In this document: piece after piece, positions 25,196 through 33,033 of the stretch
How positions within the stretch are numbered: the first letter of the stretch is position 1
Layout of the letters: the number at the start of each line of letters is the position of its first letter
Assembly (NCBI GenBank): GCA_949286705.1
Contig: CASEDF010000002.1
Location: 96,438 to 160,437 of the forward strand
Direction: 5' to 3'
Length of the DNA stretch: 64,000 nucleotides
From: an uncultured bacterium
Lineage (GTDB): Bacteria; Cyanobacteriota; Vampirovibrionia; Gastranaerophilales; Gastranaerophilaceae
Program-made: the position numbers and the translations under genes
Notes under the pieces: model-generated
What the model was told of the DNA's origin: nothing
The model's input: only the letters and a program-made list of their open reading frames with translations
Database searches by the model: none

Positions 25196-26233
25196 TTACA
25201 AACTTAACAATGCTTTTTTTAATTTTTGTATCTTTTTCTTATCGGTTCCTATACCGCACAAAAGCATGGTCGATTTTTCGTTTGTTTTTTCATCTTCTAT
25301 ATCGTATTCATCAAACAAAATTTCTGACAATTCTTCGCCTGAAAGCTCAGGAACTTTGATTAAAATCTTTGTTAAATCATCCCCGAAAAATTCGCAATTC
25401 CCGCATTCTTCGCGCAAAATTTCCAATTCATCAAGAAGCTGATCAAGCTTTCGCCGTCCCCACCAGCTGTTGAGGTAATTTACGGTTTCTTCAATTGATG
25501 CTAATAAGGGATATGACGGGGACGTTGTATTAATCATGCCAAGAGCCTTTTCTACCCGCAGATTACACATGCAGTGTAAAAGTGCTGTCGGATTAAGCCC
25601 GCCTGCAGTTTTATGCAGCGATTGTACTGTAAAATCCGCAATATTTACCGCGCTTTCCGGAAGCCTTTCCGAAAACGGATATAATGCCCCGTGCGCCTCA
25701 TCCACAATTAAATAAACGTTGTGTTTTTCGCAAATCGATTTAATCTTTCTGATATCGGATACAATACCTTCATAGGTTGGCGATGTAACAATTAAAGCCT
25801 TTATATCATAGGCGTTCAGATAATTTTCAATCATATCGGGTGAGGTTTCAGCAGGAATACCCCAATCTTCGTTCATTTCAATATCATAAAAAATCGGAAT
25901 AGCCCCCGCAAGTCTTATTGCATTTAAGTGGCACGGGTGTGCATTGTTCCATACCAAAACTTTGTCACCCGGATTTGTACATGTTAAAACTGAAGCTATT
26001 ATGCCGCTTGTGGAGCCGTTTGTTAAAAATGATGTGGAATTTGTCCCGTAAATCTTTTTCGCACGTTTTTCCGCCTTTGAGAGGGCTTCTGTCGGGTTGT
26101 GCGCGTCCGTTTCCGAAATATCAATTCTGTACATTGATTTTAACGGTTTATAAATAGCAAATTTTTGTGAATGCGACGGAGTTGTAAAAAGTACTTTTTT
26201 ATTCCGCTTTTTTAAAAGTTTTACCAGACTCAT
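25196..26233 (-). CDS. PLP-dependent fold-type I enzyme, Orn/Lys/Arg decarboxylase-like
   Basis: Enzyme of 345 residues matching the major domain of the basic amino acid decarboxylases. Visible are TNGSTSGI (71-78), the cofactor-stacking stretch, VDEAHGA (Asp178, His181) and the PLP lysine Lys208 in SLHKTAGG. The C-terminal decarboxylase domain is nearly absent, since the usual proteins have 480-750 residues; it is a short form whose substrate cannot be fixed. It could act on lysine, arginine or ornithine, or as a related lyase. It starts 2 nt after the PilZ gene, so the two are co-transcribed. Confidence 0.85.
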   Translation of the reverse strand: MSLVKLLKKRNKKVLFTTPSHSQKFAIYKPLKSMYRIDISETDAHNPTEALSKAEKRAKKIYGTNSTSFLTNGSTSGIIASVLTCTNPGDKVLVWNNAHPCHLNAIRLAGAIPIFYDIEMNEDWGIPAETSPDMIENYLNAYDIKALIVTSPTYEGIVSDIRKIKSICEKHNVYLIVDEAHGALYPFSERLPESAVNIADFTVQSLHKTAGGLNPTALLHCMCNLRVEKALGMINTTSPSYPLLASIEETVNYLNSWWGRRKLDQLLDELEILREECGNCEFFGDDLTKILIKVPELSGEELSEILFDEYDIEDEKTNEKSTMLLCGIGTDKKKIQKLKKALLSL

Positions 26234-26235
26234 GG

Positions 26236-26826
26236 TTATTTATTCTTAATTTCGATGTCGCGTTTTGCACAGTATTGAATCATTGTCATTTTGTCGTGGC
26301 TTGAGTTGAATTCAAATCTGCCTGATACGGTATATCCGCCTTCGTTATTTTTTTCTATACGAATCGGTGAAAATTTACATTCAATATTTTGTTCTTCGGA
26401 TAGCGGCAGTGTGATGGTGTAATCTTTTTCAATACTTATATTGTCATTTGTTTTTAACTTCATACCGCCTGCGGATATGTCAAGAGTCGTAATCTTTAAT
26501 GCATTTCCGCCGTCAAACATGTCTAAATCAAGAATGTATTTGATACGTGTATATTGACGTCTTTGCAAGAATTTATGTTTTGCCGGACTTGCTATTTTTA
26601 ATGTATTTCCGTTAATTTCTTTTGCGTAAGAGTCAAAATAAAGCGTTCCGTATTTTGTTTGTGTATAAAATTCGCAGTAATTGCTTTTTAAAATTCCGTC
26701 CGGTGCGTAATCCAATTCAAGCATGAAATAATCCGGCGCAACTTCTGTTATTATACCTTTATTCGCAAACTTAAAGTCATGCGGAACCATTATTATTCTT
26801 TGATCTTTTGAAATTAATTCTCTCAT
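26236..26826 (-). CDS. PilZ-domain protein, c-di-GMP receptor
   Basis: Protein of 196 residues with a YcgR-like N-terminal beta domain (about 1-85) and a C-terminal PilZ domain (about 88-195). Both c-di-GMP contact motifs are intact: R-x3-R at residues 90-94 (RQYTR) and the D-x-S-x-x-G type motif DISAGG at 116-121. It should therefore bind c-di-GMP and change the activity of a partner in adhesion, secretion or motility. No flagellar or cyclase/phosphodiesterase genes for c-di-GMP are in the window. AAAGGG precedes the ATG. It is the first gene of the pair with the PLP enzyme. Confidence 0.9.
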   Translation of the reverse strand: MRELISKDQRIIMVPHDFKFANKGIITEVAPDYFMLELDYAPDGILKSNYCEFYTQTKYGTLYFDSYAKEINGNTLKIASPAKHKFLQRRQYTRIKYILDLDMFDGGNALKITTLDISAGGMKLKTNDNISIEKDYTITLPLSEEQNIECKFSPIRIEKNNEGGYTVSGRFEFNSSHDKMTMIQYCAKRDIEIKNK

Positions 26827-26902
26827 CTCAACCCTTTCTTTTAATACTATTTACTTTATTATATCCGATTTGTCAAATTTTGTCAGCAACTTAACAAAAC
26901 AC

Positions 26903-27021
26903 AAAAAAAGGCCTCCCAAAATATGAGAGGCAAAGCTGAGCAATCAGAAGAGTTGAGGATTTACATATTCATCTTACAAGATTTTTTCCTCAAAACATTA
27001 CCTGAAACAGCTAAAATTACA
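26903..27021 (-). ncRNA. Possible small RNA between secY and the PilZ operon
   Basis: After the secY terminator, about 85 nt of non-coding sequence end in a second terminator-like structure: GCCTC/GAGGC (26911-26915 with 26927-26931) followed on the minus strand by a seven-T run. No open frame fits between the two terminators. A separate small transcript would explain the second one; a clear promoter was not found. Confidence 0.3.
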
Positions 27022-27056
27022 CAAAAAAATAGCCCCTTAGCAGGGGCTGTTTTTTT
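27022..27056 (-). terminator. Rho-independent terminator of the ribosomal-secY operon
   Basis: AGCCCCT/AGGGGCT stem with a small loop between A- and T-runs, 12 nt past the secY stop. Confidence 0.92.
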
Positions 27057-27067
27057 ATATTAAATTA

Positions 27068-28405
27068 CTACTCTTTTAAGAAAGATTCATAATTTCTAGC
27101 CAGAAGGTGTGTTCTTACCTGATTAATCAAGTCAAGAGCAACACCGACCATAATGATTAAGGACGTTGCACCGATACCTTGAATTGTCTTGATATTGGTT
27201 AAATAACTTGCAAGTGACGGTACAAGTGCAATAATACCCAATCCCATAGCACCGATAAATGTCGTTTTGGTTAATATTTTATCAAGTGCTTCAGCAGTCG
27301 GTTTGCCCGGCTTGATACCCGGGATTGACGAGCCGTATTTTTTAAGGTTGTCCGCAATGTCTTTCGGCTGCATATTCGGCATAATTGATGCGTAGAAGAA
27401 AGTTAACGCAACAATTAACAAGAAATACAACACATAATAGGTGATTCCGTCCGGACTCAGCCAGTGGTTCAAAGACATTACAACATTTTTTACGGCTTCG
27501 GATTTAAAGTTTGCCTGTCCGACAAGACTTAAAACAGTTGACGGGAAAAGCAAAATCGCAATCGCAAAGATAATCGGCATTACGCCGCCAGGATTAAGTT
27601 TGAACGGAATAAACGAATTCATACCGCCGTAAACTTTGTTTCCGACCTGTCTTTTCGGATTTACGATAATAACTTTTCTGACAGCTTCCTGCATTACTAC
27701 AATAAATACCATAGCTGCAAAGAATATTGCCAGAAGCACAGCAAGCCCGAGCTGCAAAGCCGTGCTGTTTGCAACCATTTGAGCTGTTCTTGAAGCGTAA
27801 ACCGGAATACCGGATAAAATACCGACAAAGATTATCAAAGAACCTCCGTTGCCGATTCCTTTTTCGGTAATAAGTTCTGATATCCACATAACAAGAACTG
27901 AACCTGCCGTTAATACCACAATAGAACTTACAAAGAACATTGCAGGGTTAACATTCGGCAATACAGCACCCGGTAAATGGTGCAAATAAAGCATGAATAT
28001 TAATGACTGGAACACTGCCAGCACTACCGTAAATATTCTTGTGTACTGTGATAATTTTCTTCTGCCTGCTTCGCCTTCTTCTTTCTGCAATTTTTCCAGT
28101 GACGGAATAACAACAGAAATAAGCTGAATTATGATTGATGATGTAATAAACGGTCCGATACCAAGTGCAAATATTGATACCGTACCCAGCGCGCCTCCTG
28201 AGAATAAATCTAGAAATCCGATTATGTTATTGCCCTGAGCAATATTTGAGAAAATCTGATTGTTTATCCCGAATAAAGGCATCTGTACACCGAGTCTGAA
28301 TGCGGCAATCATGATGAAGGTGAAGATAATCTTCTGCTTCAATCCTGATGCCTGCCACATAGACATCAAATCTTCAGTTGTCGGCATTTTAATCCCTTGT
28401 GCCAT
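27068..28405 (-). CDS. secY: Protein translocase subunit SecY
   Basis: SecY, the channel subunit of the Sec translocon, 445 residues with ten membrane helices. Family hallmarks are FRLGVQMPLFGIN after helix 1, ALGIGPFITSSI (plug/helix 2 region), GIGNGGSLIIF near 185, and the final DLINQVRTHLLAR segment. The start overlaps the rplO stop by one base (TAATG). Here secY ends the transcript; adk, map and infA, which often follow it, are absent and a terminator follows. Confidence 0.98.
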   Translation of the reverse strand: MAQGIKMPTTEDLMSMWQASGLKQKIIFTFIMIAAFRLGVQMPLFGINNQIFSNIAQGNNIIGFLDLFSGGALGTVSIFALGIGPFITSSIIIQLISVVIPSLEKLQKEEGEAGRRKLSQYTRIFTVVLAVFQSLIFMLYLHHLPGAVLPNVNPAMFFVSSIVVLTAGSVLVMWISELITEKGIGNGGSLIIFVGILSGIPVYASRTAQMVANSTALQLGLAVLLAIFFAAMVFIVVMQEAVRKVIIVNPKRQVGNKVYGGMNSFIPFKLNPGGVMPIIFAIAILLFPSTVLSLVGQANFKSEAVKNVVMSLNHWLSPDGITYYVLYFLLIVALTFFYASIMPNMQPKDIADNLKKYGSSIPGIKPGKPTAEALDKILTKTTFIGAMGLGIIALVPSLASYLTNIKTIQGIGATSLIIMVGVALDLINQVRTHLLARNYESFLKE

Positions 28406-28854
28406 TATACTAACTCAACCTTTCCGCCTGCGGCTTCAATTTTTTCTTTTGCTGATGGTGTTACATAACTTGCTTTAACGGTTACTGCTTTTTTGATTTC
28501 GCCGTTGCCGAGAACTCTCAAGCCGTCTGAGGACGGGTGAACTCTTTTAGCTTCTTTCAAAACTTCAAGAGAAACCTCTTTAAGTCCCAGCTGAGCTATT
28601 CTGCCAACATTAATTTCAGCGTAATTAAGTTTGTTGATAATCTGGAAGCCTTTTAATTTCGGAAGTCTTCTGTAAGCCGGCATCTGACCGCCTTCAAAAC
28701 CTCTTTTAGAGCTGCTTCCTGAACGTTGTCCTTCACCGTTATGACCGCGGCAGGATGTTTTACCTCTGCCTGATGATCTTCCGCGTCCTACGCGTTTTGT
28801 TTTGTGGGTTGAACCTTCTGCAGGTCTTAAATCTTCTAATGTAATATTTGTCAT
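28405..28854 (-). CDS. rplO: 50S ribosomal protein L15
   Basis: L15 of 149 residues, a late-assembly protein of the large subunit. The N-terminal half is the expected basic Gly/Arg-rich extension (VGRGRSSGRGKTSCRGHNGE), and the C-terminal half holds the globular part ending in GGKVELV. The ATG at 28852-28854 is preferred: AGGA lies 9 nt upstream and the protein then begins with the usual MTNITLEDLRPAEG. An in-frame ATG five codons earlier overlaps that ribosome site. A small inverted repeat (28877-28920) separates it from rpmD. Confidence 0.97.
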   Translation of the reverse strand: MTNITLEDLRPAEGSTHKTKRVGRGRSSGRGKTSCRGHNGEGQRSGSSSKRGFEGGQMPAYRRLPKLKGFQIINKLNYAEINVGRIAQLGLKEVSLEVLKEAKRVHPSSDGLRVLGNGEIKKAVTVKASYVTPSAKEKIEAAGGKVELV

Positions 28855-28876
28855 TTTATTTTTCCTCATTTTATTT

Positions 28877-28920
28877 ACCGCTCGCTATTCACTGTCGTTA
28901 CACTAGTAACTGTACGCGGT
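28877..28920 (-). promoter_or_regulatory. Stem-loop between rpmD and rplO
   Basis: ACCGC (28877-28881) pairs with GCGGT (28916-28920), and inside it GTTAC pairs with GTAAC around a 4-nt loop. It sits just upstream of the rplO ribosome site and may tune translation. Confidence 0.4.
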
Positions 28921-28925
28921 TTGTA

Positions 28926-29117
28926 CTATTTTACCACTTCCAAAAGGTGTGATACTTTGTTAACCATACCCATAATGGTAGGTGTTTCGGAATGCTCAAC
29001 AACCTGATCTTTTTTTGTTAAGCCGAGAGAGGCAACAACTTTGCGTTGAGCTTCTGATGCTCCGATTAAACTTCTTACGAGTTTAATTTTTACTGTATTT
29101 GTTTTTGTTTTAGCCAT
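28926..29117 (-). CDS. rpmD: 50S ribosomal protein L30
   Basis: L30 of 63 residues, the normal bacterial length. It shows the family pattern VKIKLVRSLIGASEAQRKVVASLGL, split here as KIKLVRSLIG and KVVASLGLTK, and the C-terminal MVNKVSHLLEV segment. It lies between rpsE and rplO in the conserved spc order, with a 55-nt gap to rpsE and a structured 70-nt gap to rplO. Confidence 0.97.
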   Translation of the reverse strand: MAKTKTNTVKIKLVRSLIGASEAQRKVVASLGLTKKDQVVEHSETPTIMGMVNKVSHLLEVVK

Positions 29118-29172
29118 AATTTATATCCTTTTATTTAATAATATTATCTTAAATAGTCAATTACATAACAGA

Positions 29173-29877
29173 TTAATTTAATAATTCTGCCATTGTTAAG
29201 CCGCGTTTTTTAGCAACTTCATTGAAAGGTGTCAAAGCCTTTAATGCGTTAATTGTAGCGTATGCCGCATTCAAAGGTGATTTTGAACCCAATGATTTTG
29301 CAAGAATATTTTCGATACCTGCAAGTTCCAGAACAGGACGAACAGCGCCGCCCGCGATAATACCGGTACCTTGAGAAGCAGGTCTTAGCATTACGGCACC
29401 TGCACCTGATTTACCTGAAATCGGGTGCGGAATTGTTGTTTTGAAAATAGGTACGGTGATAAGATTTTTTCTGCCGTCAGCAATTGCTTTTTGGATAGCA
29501 ATAATAACTTCTGATGCTTTAGCACAGCCGATACCTACCTGACCTTTTTTGTTTCCGACAATAACAATTGCGCGGAAGCTTAATTTTTTACCGCCTTTAA
29601 CAACTTTTGTTACGCGGTTAATCTGAACAACCTGTTCAGTCCATTCGCTCTGCGGTTTTTCTTCTATTGTTTCAATTCTCGGTTTTTTAGTGCCGCGTGA
29701 GCGTCTTTTTGAAGGTTTGCCTTCTTCCGGTTGAAGTTCTTCTTCTTTAACTTCTTCAACAGGTTCTTCAGCTTTTACTTCTTCAACTGTTGCTTCTTCA
29801 ACAACTTCGTTTGTTTCTTCAGCTGCAGTTTCTGCAGTTGTTTCAACGTTTAATTCGTCTTTGTTTTCTAAATCCAT
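29173..29877 (-). CDS. rpsE: 30S ribosomal protein S5 with long acidic N-terminal extension
   Basis: S5 takes part in decoding accuracy and mRNA unwinding at the ribosome entry. The core starts near residue 78 with [15 protein letters not shown] and carries the RNA-binding loop and the C-terminal domain ([25 protein letters not shown]). About 75 residues precede it, very rich in Glu, Val and Ala, then a short basic patch ([14 protein letters not shown]); usual S5 proteins have only 10-15 residues here. The start at 29877 has AAAGG 10 nt upstream; an ATG six codons earlier lacks a ribosome site. No rplR precedes it, so the spc operon is broken at this point. Confidence 0.96.
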   Translation of the reverse strand: MDLENKDELNVETTAETAAEETNEVVEEATVEEVKAEEPVEEVKEEELQPEEGKPSKRRSRGTKKPRIETIEEKPQSEWTEQVVQINRVTKVVKGGKKLSFRAIVIVGNKKGQVGIGCAKASEVIIAIQKAIADGRKNLITVPIFKTTIPHPISGKSGAGAVMLRPASQGTGIIAGGAVRPVLELAGIENILAKSLGSKSPLNAAYATINALKALTPFNEVAKKRGLTMAELLN

Positions 29878-29921
29878 TGATTTTTTACCTTTCATAGTTT
29901 AGTGTAAATTCTTTATCGGGT

Positions 29922-29971
29922 ACGAATACATCAAAAACAAGCTAAAAATTAGCTATTGATAAAATATTCGT
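29922..29971 (-). promoter_or_regulatory. Extended hairpin in the leader of the rpsE operon
   Basis: Three nested stems, ACGAATA/TATTCGT, ATCAA/TTGAT and AGCTAA/TTAGCT, separated by small bulges, form one long hairpin 45 nt upstream of rpsE. It may be an autoregulatory ribosomal-protein leader. No T-run follows. Confidence 0.45.
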
Positions 29972-30088
29972 GAGTAACTTTTCTGACAAAAATTAATTTA
30001 CCATAAATAAAAATAAATTGCAAGAGGGTGCCTCCTACAGCAATATGCTAAAGATTTTTATAAGGCATTTTGCAGAACCGGCACATAT

Positions 30089-30646
30089 TTATCTTTCGGT
30101 TAACATTTTTTGCAAAAGTTCTTGCGGAGTTTTAACCTCAATCACTTTTCCGTTTGCAAAGTCATTAAATTCCGCATTCCTCTTTTTAATTTGATTAATG
30201 ACTGCCTGCAGTACCTGTAAATGCAACGGCAGATTTTCATTTATCTCCGGTGTATCAGGTTTTTTAAATCTTTGTTTAAGTCTTTCCATAAAAGTTAATT
30301 TTTTAGTTGCCTGCTCGACAATATAATTTTGTAAACTTTCTATGTCTTTTTTTGTTGTTATAATGTGGCATACGTCGTCATCCAGTAAATCTACTTTCAG
30401 GTTGTGATTTTCGGCGTTCATTTTAAGCCATTCTTTTGACCCGCCTGAAAGTTCCGCGATTTTATCGATTAATATATCCGTGATTAATTTATAAGGATTT
30501 TTCCCTTGAAAATATGCAACGGGTTCATGTCTGATAAATTCATACATGGGAATAACACGTTGTGAAATTTCCTTTATATTTTTATCGTTAAATTGAAGCT
30601 TGTATATTCCCGTAAAACTAACGTTATTGCTTTTATTTACCTGCAT
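30089..30646 (-). CDS. Hypothetical protein with N-terminal SFTG motif
   Basis: Unrecognised polar protein of 185 residues. It begins MQVNKSNNVSFTGIYKLQF; a short strand ending in S-F-T-G close to the N-terminus recurs in other proteins I recall from this lineage, and a similar SFYNPKFTS occurs at 55227. There are no membrane segments. Charged helices dominate, with many Lys and Glu near the C-terminus (ERLKQRFKKPD). AAAAGGAG precedes the ATG. It stands between the phosphohexomutase and the rpsE operon with its own leader. The function is unknown, and the N-terminal motif may be a sorting or export tag (inference). Confidence 0.7.
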   Translation of the reverse strand: MQVNKSNNVSFTGIYKLQFNDKNIKEISQRVIPMYEFIRHEPVAYFQGKNPYKLITDILIDKIAELSGGSKEWLKMNAENHNLKVDLLDDDVCHIITTKKDIESLQNYIVEQATKKLTFMERLKQRFKKPDTPEINENLPLHLQVLQAVINQIKKRNAEFNDFANGKVIEVKTPQELLQKMLTER

Positions 30647-30691
30647 ATAATCTCCTTTTGAAAATTATAAAATCTGTAAATAATATTTTTG

Positions 30692-32122
30692 CTATTTATT
30701 AATTAATTCATCCAATTTATCGAGCATGCAATTTTGGATATGTTCGCATTCGGATTTTGTTTTGGCTTCAAAACGTAGTGTAAAAACGGGTTCCGTATTG
30801 CTCTGGCGGATAAGCGCAAAACCGCCGTCAAAAACTATCCGCATACCGTCTAAAGTTACAATATCCTTGATTTCTGTGCCGAACATATCTTTATGCTCAT
30901 TAACATATTCTTTTAATTTTTCCAGAACAGGCTTTTTAAGCTCATTTGCACATGGGAAACGAATTTCGTTTGAGGTATAAACCGCGTCAAAAGGTTTCAA
31001 AAGTTCCTGAATTTTGAAATTCGGGTTGTTTTTTTTATTTTTGGCAATAATTTCGATAATTCTGCATCCTGCGTAAATTGCGTCATCAAATCCGTAGTAT
31101 CTGTCTTTAAAAAACGTATGACCGCTCATTTCGCCCGCAAGAATTGCGCCGGTTTCTTTCATTTTTTCTTTAACATAACCGTGTCCGGTTTTGCACATAA
31201 CCGCTTTTGCGCCTGTTTTGTTAATTGTGTCATAAAGCACCTGAGAACACTTAACCTCAGACACAATTGTCGGTTTTTCCGCGCAGGAAGAAATCAAATC
31301 CATTGCATAAATTAAAAGTAATTTATCGCCTGTAAGCGGGTTTCCGTCAGTATCAATAACGCCGATTCTGTCAGAGTCGCCGTCGTATGCAATCCCGACA
31401 TCCGCTTTATTTTGAACAACCGCATTTTCAATATCTTTAAGTGTTTTTAAATCGCTCGGGTTAGGGTGGTGGTTTGGAAAACGTCCGTCGGGTTCCGAGA
31501 ACAATTCAACGACCTCACAGCCGAGTTCACGGTACAATTTCGGCCCGACAATCCCGCCCGTTGCATTTGCACTGTCGACAACAACCTTAATACCTTTGCC
31601 TGTTGTCCCGAAGCGCTTTTTCATATCTTCTGTATAATCCGGAATTATATTATATTCCTTTACAAGTGCGGAATTTGCCGGCATCTGCTTATCAGCCCAG
31701 TGAGAAAACGTCAGGTCGCGGACTTCTTTAATCTGTTTTTCGTTAAGAGTCTGATGTTGATAAGTCATTTTAAGTCCGTTATACTCAGACGGGTTGTGAC
31801 TTGCCGTAATAATCATGGCAGATATAACTTCAGGCATTGTGACTTCCGAATAGTATCCGATAGGTGTCGGCGCAAGCCCTAAGTCAATAACTTTAGCTCC
31901 CGTTGATGTAAGTCCTGCAATTAATGCATTTCTAAGCGACTGCGAATGCAGTCTTGCATCGCGGCAAACGGTTAACGTCATATCAGACGCTTTTTTGCCG
32001 GATTTTTCTTTTAACCATTCAATAAATCCTATTCCGATATTGTAGTATAATTCTTCCGTAATATCTTTTTCGTAAATCCCTCTTATATCGTTTTTGCCGA
32101 AAGCCTGTTCATATTTTTGCAT
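30692..32122 (-). CDS. Phosphomannomutase/phosphoglucomutase
   Basis: Alpha-D-phosphohexomutase of 476 residues, making mannose-1-phosphate or glucose-1-phosphate for polysaccharide synthesis. The phosphoserine loop TASHNPSEYNG (near residue 105), the metal loop DGDSDRIG (near 245), the sugar-binding GEMSGHTFF (near 330) and the phosphate-binding RQSNTEP near 450 are all present. GGAGAGGA precedes the ATG. Only 30 bp separate it from the divergent sugar permease, so the two share a bidirectional promoter. Confidence 0.93.
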   Translation of the reverse strand: MQKYEQAFGKNDIRGIYEKDITEELYYNIGIGFIEWLKEKSGKKASDMTLTVCRDARLHSQSLRNALIAGLTSTGAKVIDLGLAPTPIGYYSEVTMPEVISAMIITASHNPSEYNGLKMTYQHQTLNEKQIKEVRDLTFSHWADKQMPANSALVKEYNIIPDYTEDMKKRFGTTGKGIKVVVDSANATGGIVGPKLYRELGCEVVELFSEPDGRFPNHHPNPSDLKTLKDIENAVVQNKADVGIAYDGDSDRIGVIDTDGNPLTGDKLLLIYAMDLISSCAEKPTIVSEVKCSQVLYDTINKTGAKAVMCKTGHGYVKEKMKETGAILAGEMSGHTFFKDRYYGFDDAIYAGCRIIEIIAKNKKNNPNFKIQELLKPFDAVYTSNEIRFPCANELKKPVLEKLKEYVNEHKDMFGTEIKDIVTLDGMRIVFDGGFALIRQSNTEPVFTLRFEAKTKSECEHIQNCMLDKLDELINK

Positions 32123-32140
32123 AAGTCCTCTCCCTCATTG

Positions 32141-32146
32141 TATAAT
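32141..32146 (+). promoter_or_regulatory. -10 box of a probable leaderless promoter
   Basis: TATAAT 6 nt before the ATG at 32153, within the 30-bp gap shared with the divergent phosphohexomutase. Confidence 0.5.
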
Positions 32147-32152
32147 TATATC

Positions 32153-33031
32153 ATGAAGTTGTGTCATGCAATATTTAACAGAGAAAATTATGCTGCGTGG
32201 CTTTTTATTTTGCCGGCACTTGCAGGAACTTTCGTGTTTATCATAATTCCTGTAATCTGCTCTTTCGGATTGAGTTTTTGTAATTGGGATTTGATTAACC
32301 CGATTGAATTTGCAGGATTTGATAATTACAGAGAAATTTTCACGGAACCCTTATTTTACAAAATATTTTTGAACACGATAGTTTTTGCGGTATCGACATC
32401 TGTTTTCGGGGTAATTATTCCGTTAATTCTTGCGGTAATCTTAAACGATAAAATCAGAGGTTCGGAATTTTACAAAACAGCATATTTTTTGCCGTTTATA
32501 ACACCGATGATTGTAATAGGTGTTGTGTGGCAGTGGATTTTTGACCCGAATATAGGAATTTTGAATAATTTATTACAAATCCATATAAACTGGCTTTATG
32601 ACACGAGATTTGCCATGCCGGCTTTGATTATTGTTTCTGTGTGGAAGCTTATCGGATACAATATGATTATATTTTTGTCGTCGTTAAGTACGATTAATCA
32701 AAGCATGTTTGAAGCTGCAAAAATTGACGGCGCAGGTACTTTTCAGACTTTTAAAAATGTCACCGTGCCTTTGATGTCGCCGACTATATTTTTTGTGGTA
32801 ATAATTACGGCGATAAGCTCATTTCAGATATTTGATTTAATTTATCTTATGACGCAGGGCGGACCTTTGGACAGCACAAACGTACTTGTTTATGCGATTT
32901 ACAAAAACGCGTTTGAATATTTTAACGTAGGCAAAGCATCTGCCATTGCCTACGTTTTGTTTGTTGTAATCCTTGTTTTGACGCTTATTCAGTGGAATTT
33001 GCGCAAAAAACTCGTTTATATTGAGGAATAA
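32153..33031 (+). CDS. Sugar ABC transporter permease, MalF/UgpA type, without partner genes
   Basis: CUT1-family permease of 292 residues with six membrane helices. The EAA loop is FEAAKIDGAGTFQTFKNVTV (near 190), followed by the LMTQGGPLDSTNVLVYAIYKNAF segment near 240. It is close kin in plan to the permease at 5812-6684. No second permease, binding protein or ATPase gene is adjacent, so it is either an orphan or works with distant subunits. The start at 32153 fits the membrane topology better than a TTG frame from 32117, which would run through the neighbouring gene's ribosome site. No Shine-Dalgarno is visible. Confidence 0.9.
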   Translation: MKLCHAIFNRENYAAWLFILPALAGTFVFIIIPVICSFGLSFCNWDLINPIEFAGFDNYREIFTEPLFYKIFLNTIVFAVSTSVFGVIIPLILAVILNDKIRGSEFYKTAYFLPFITPMIVIGVVWQWIFDPNIGILNNLLQIHINWLYDTRFAMPALIIVSVWKLIGYNMIIFLSSLSTINQSMFEAAKIDGAGTFQTFKNVTVPLMSPTIFFVVIITAISSFQIFDLIYLMTQGGPLDSTNVLVYAIYKNAFEYFNVGKASAIAYVLFVVILVLTLIQWNLRKKLVYIEE

Positions 33032-33033
33032 AG

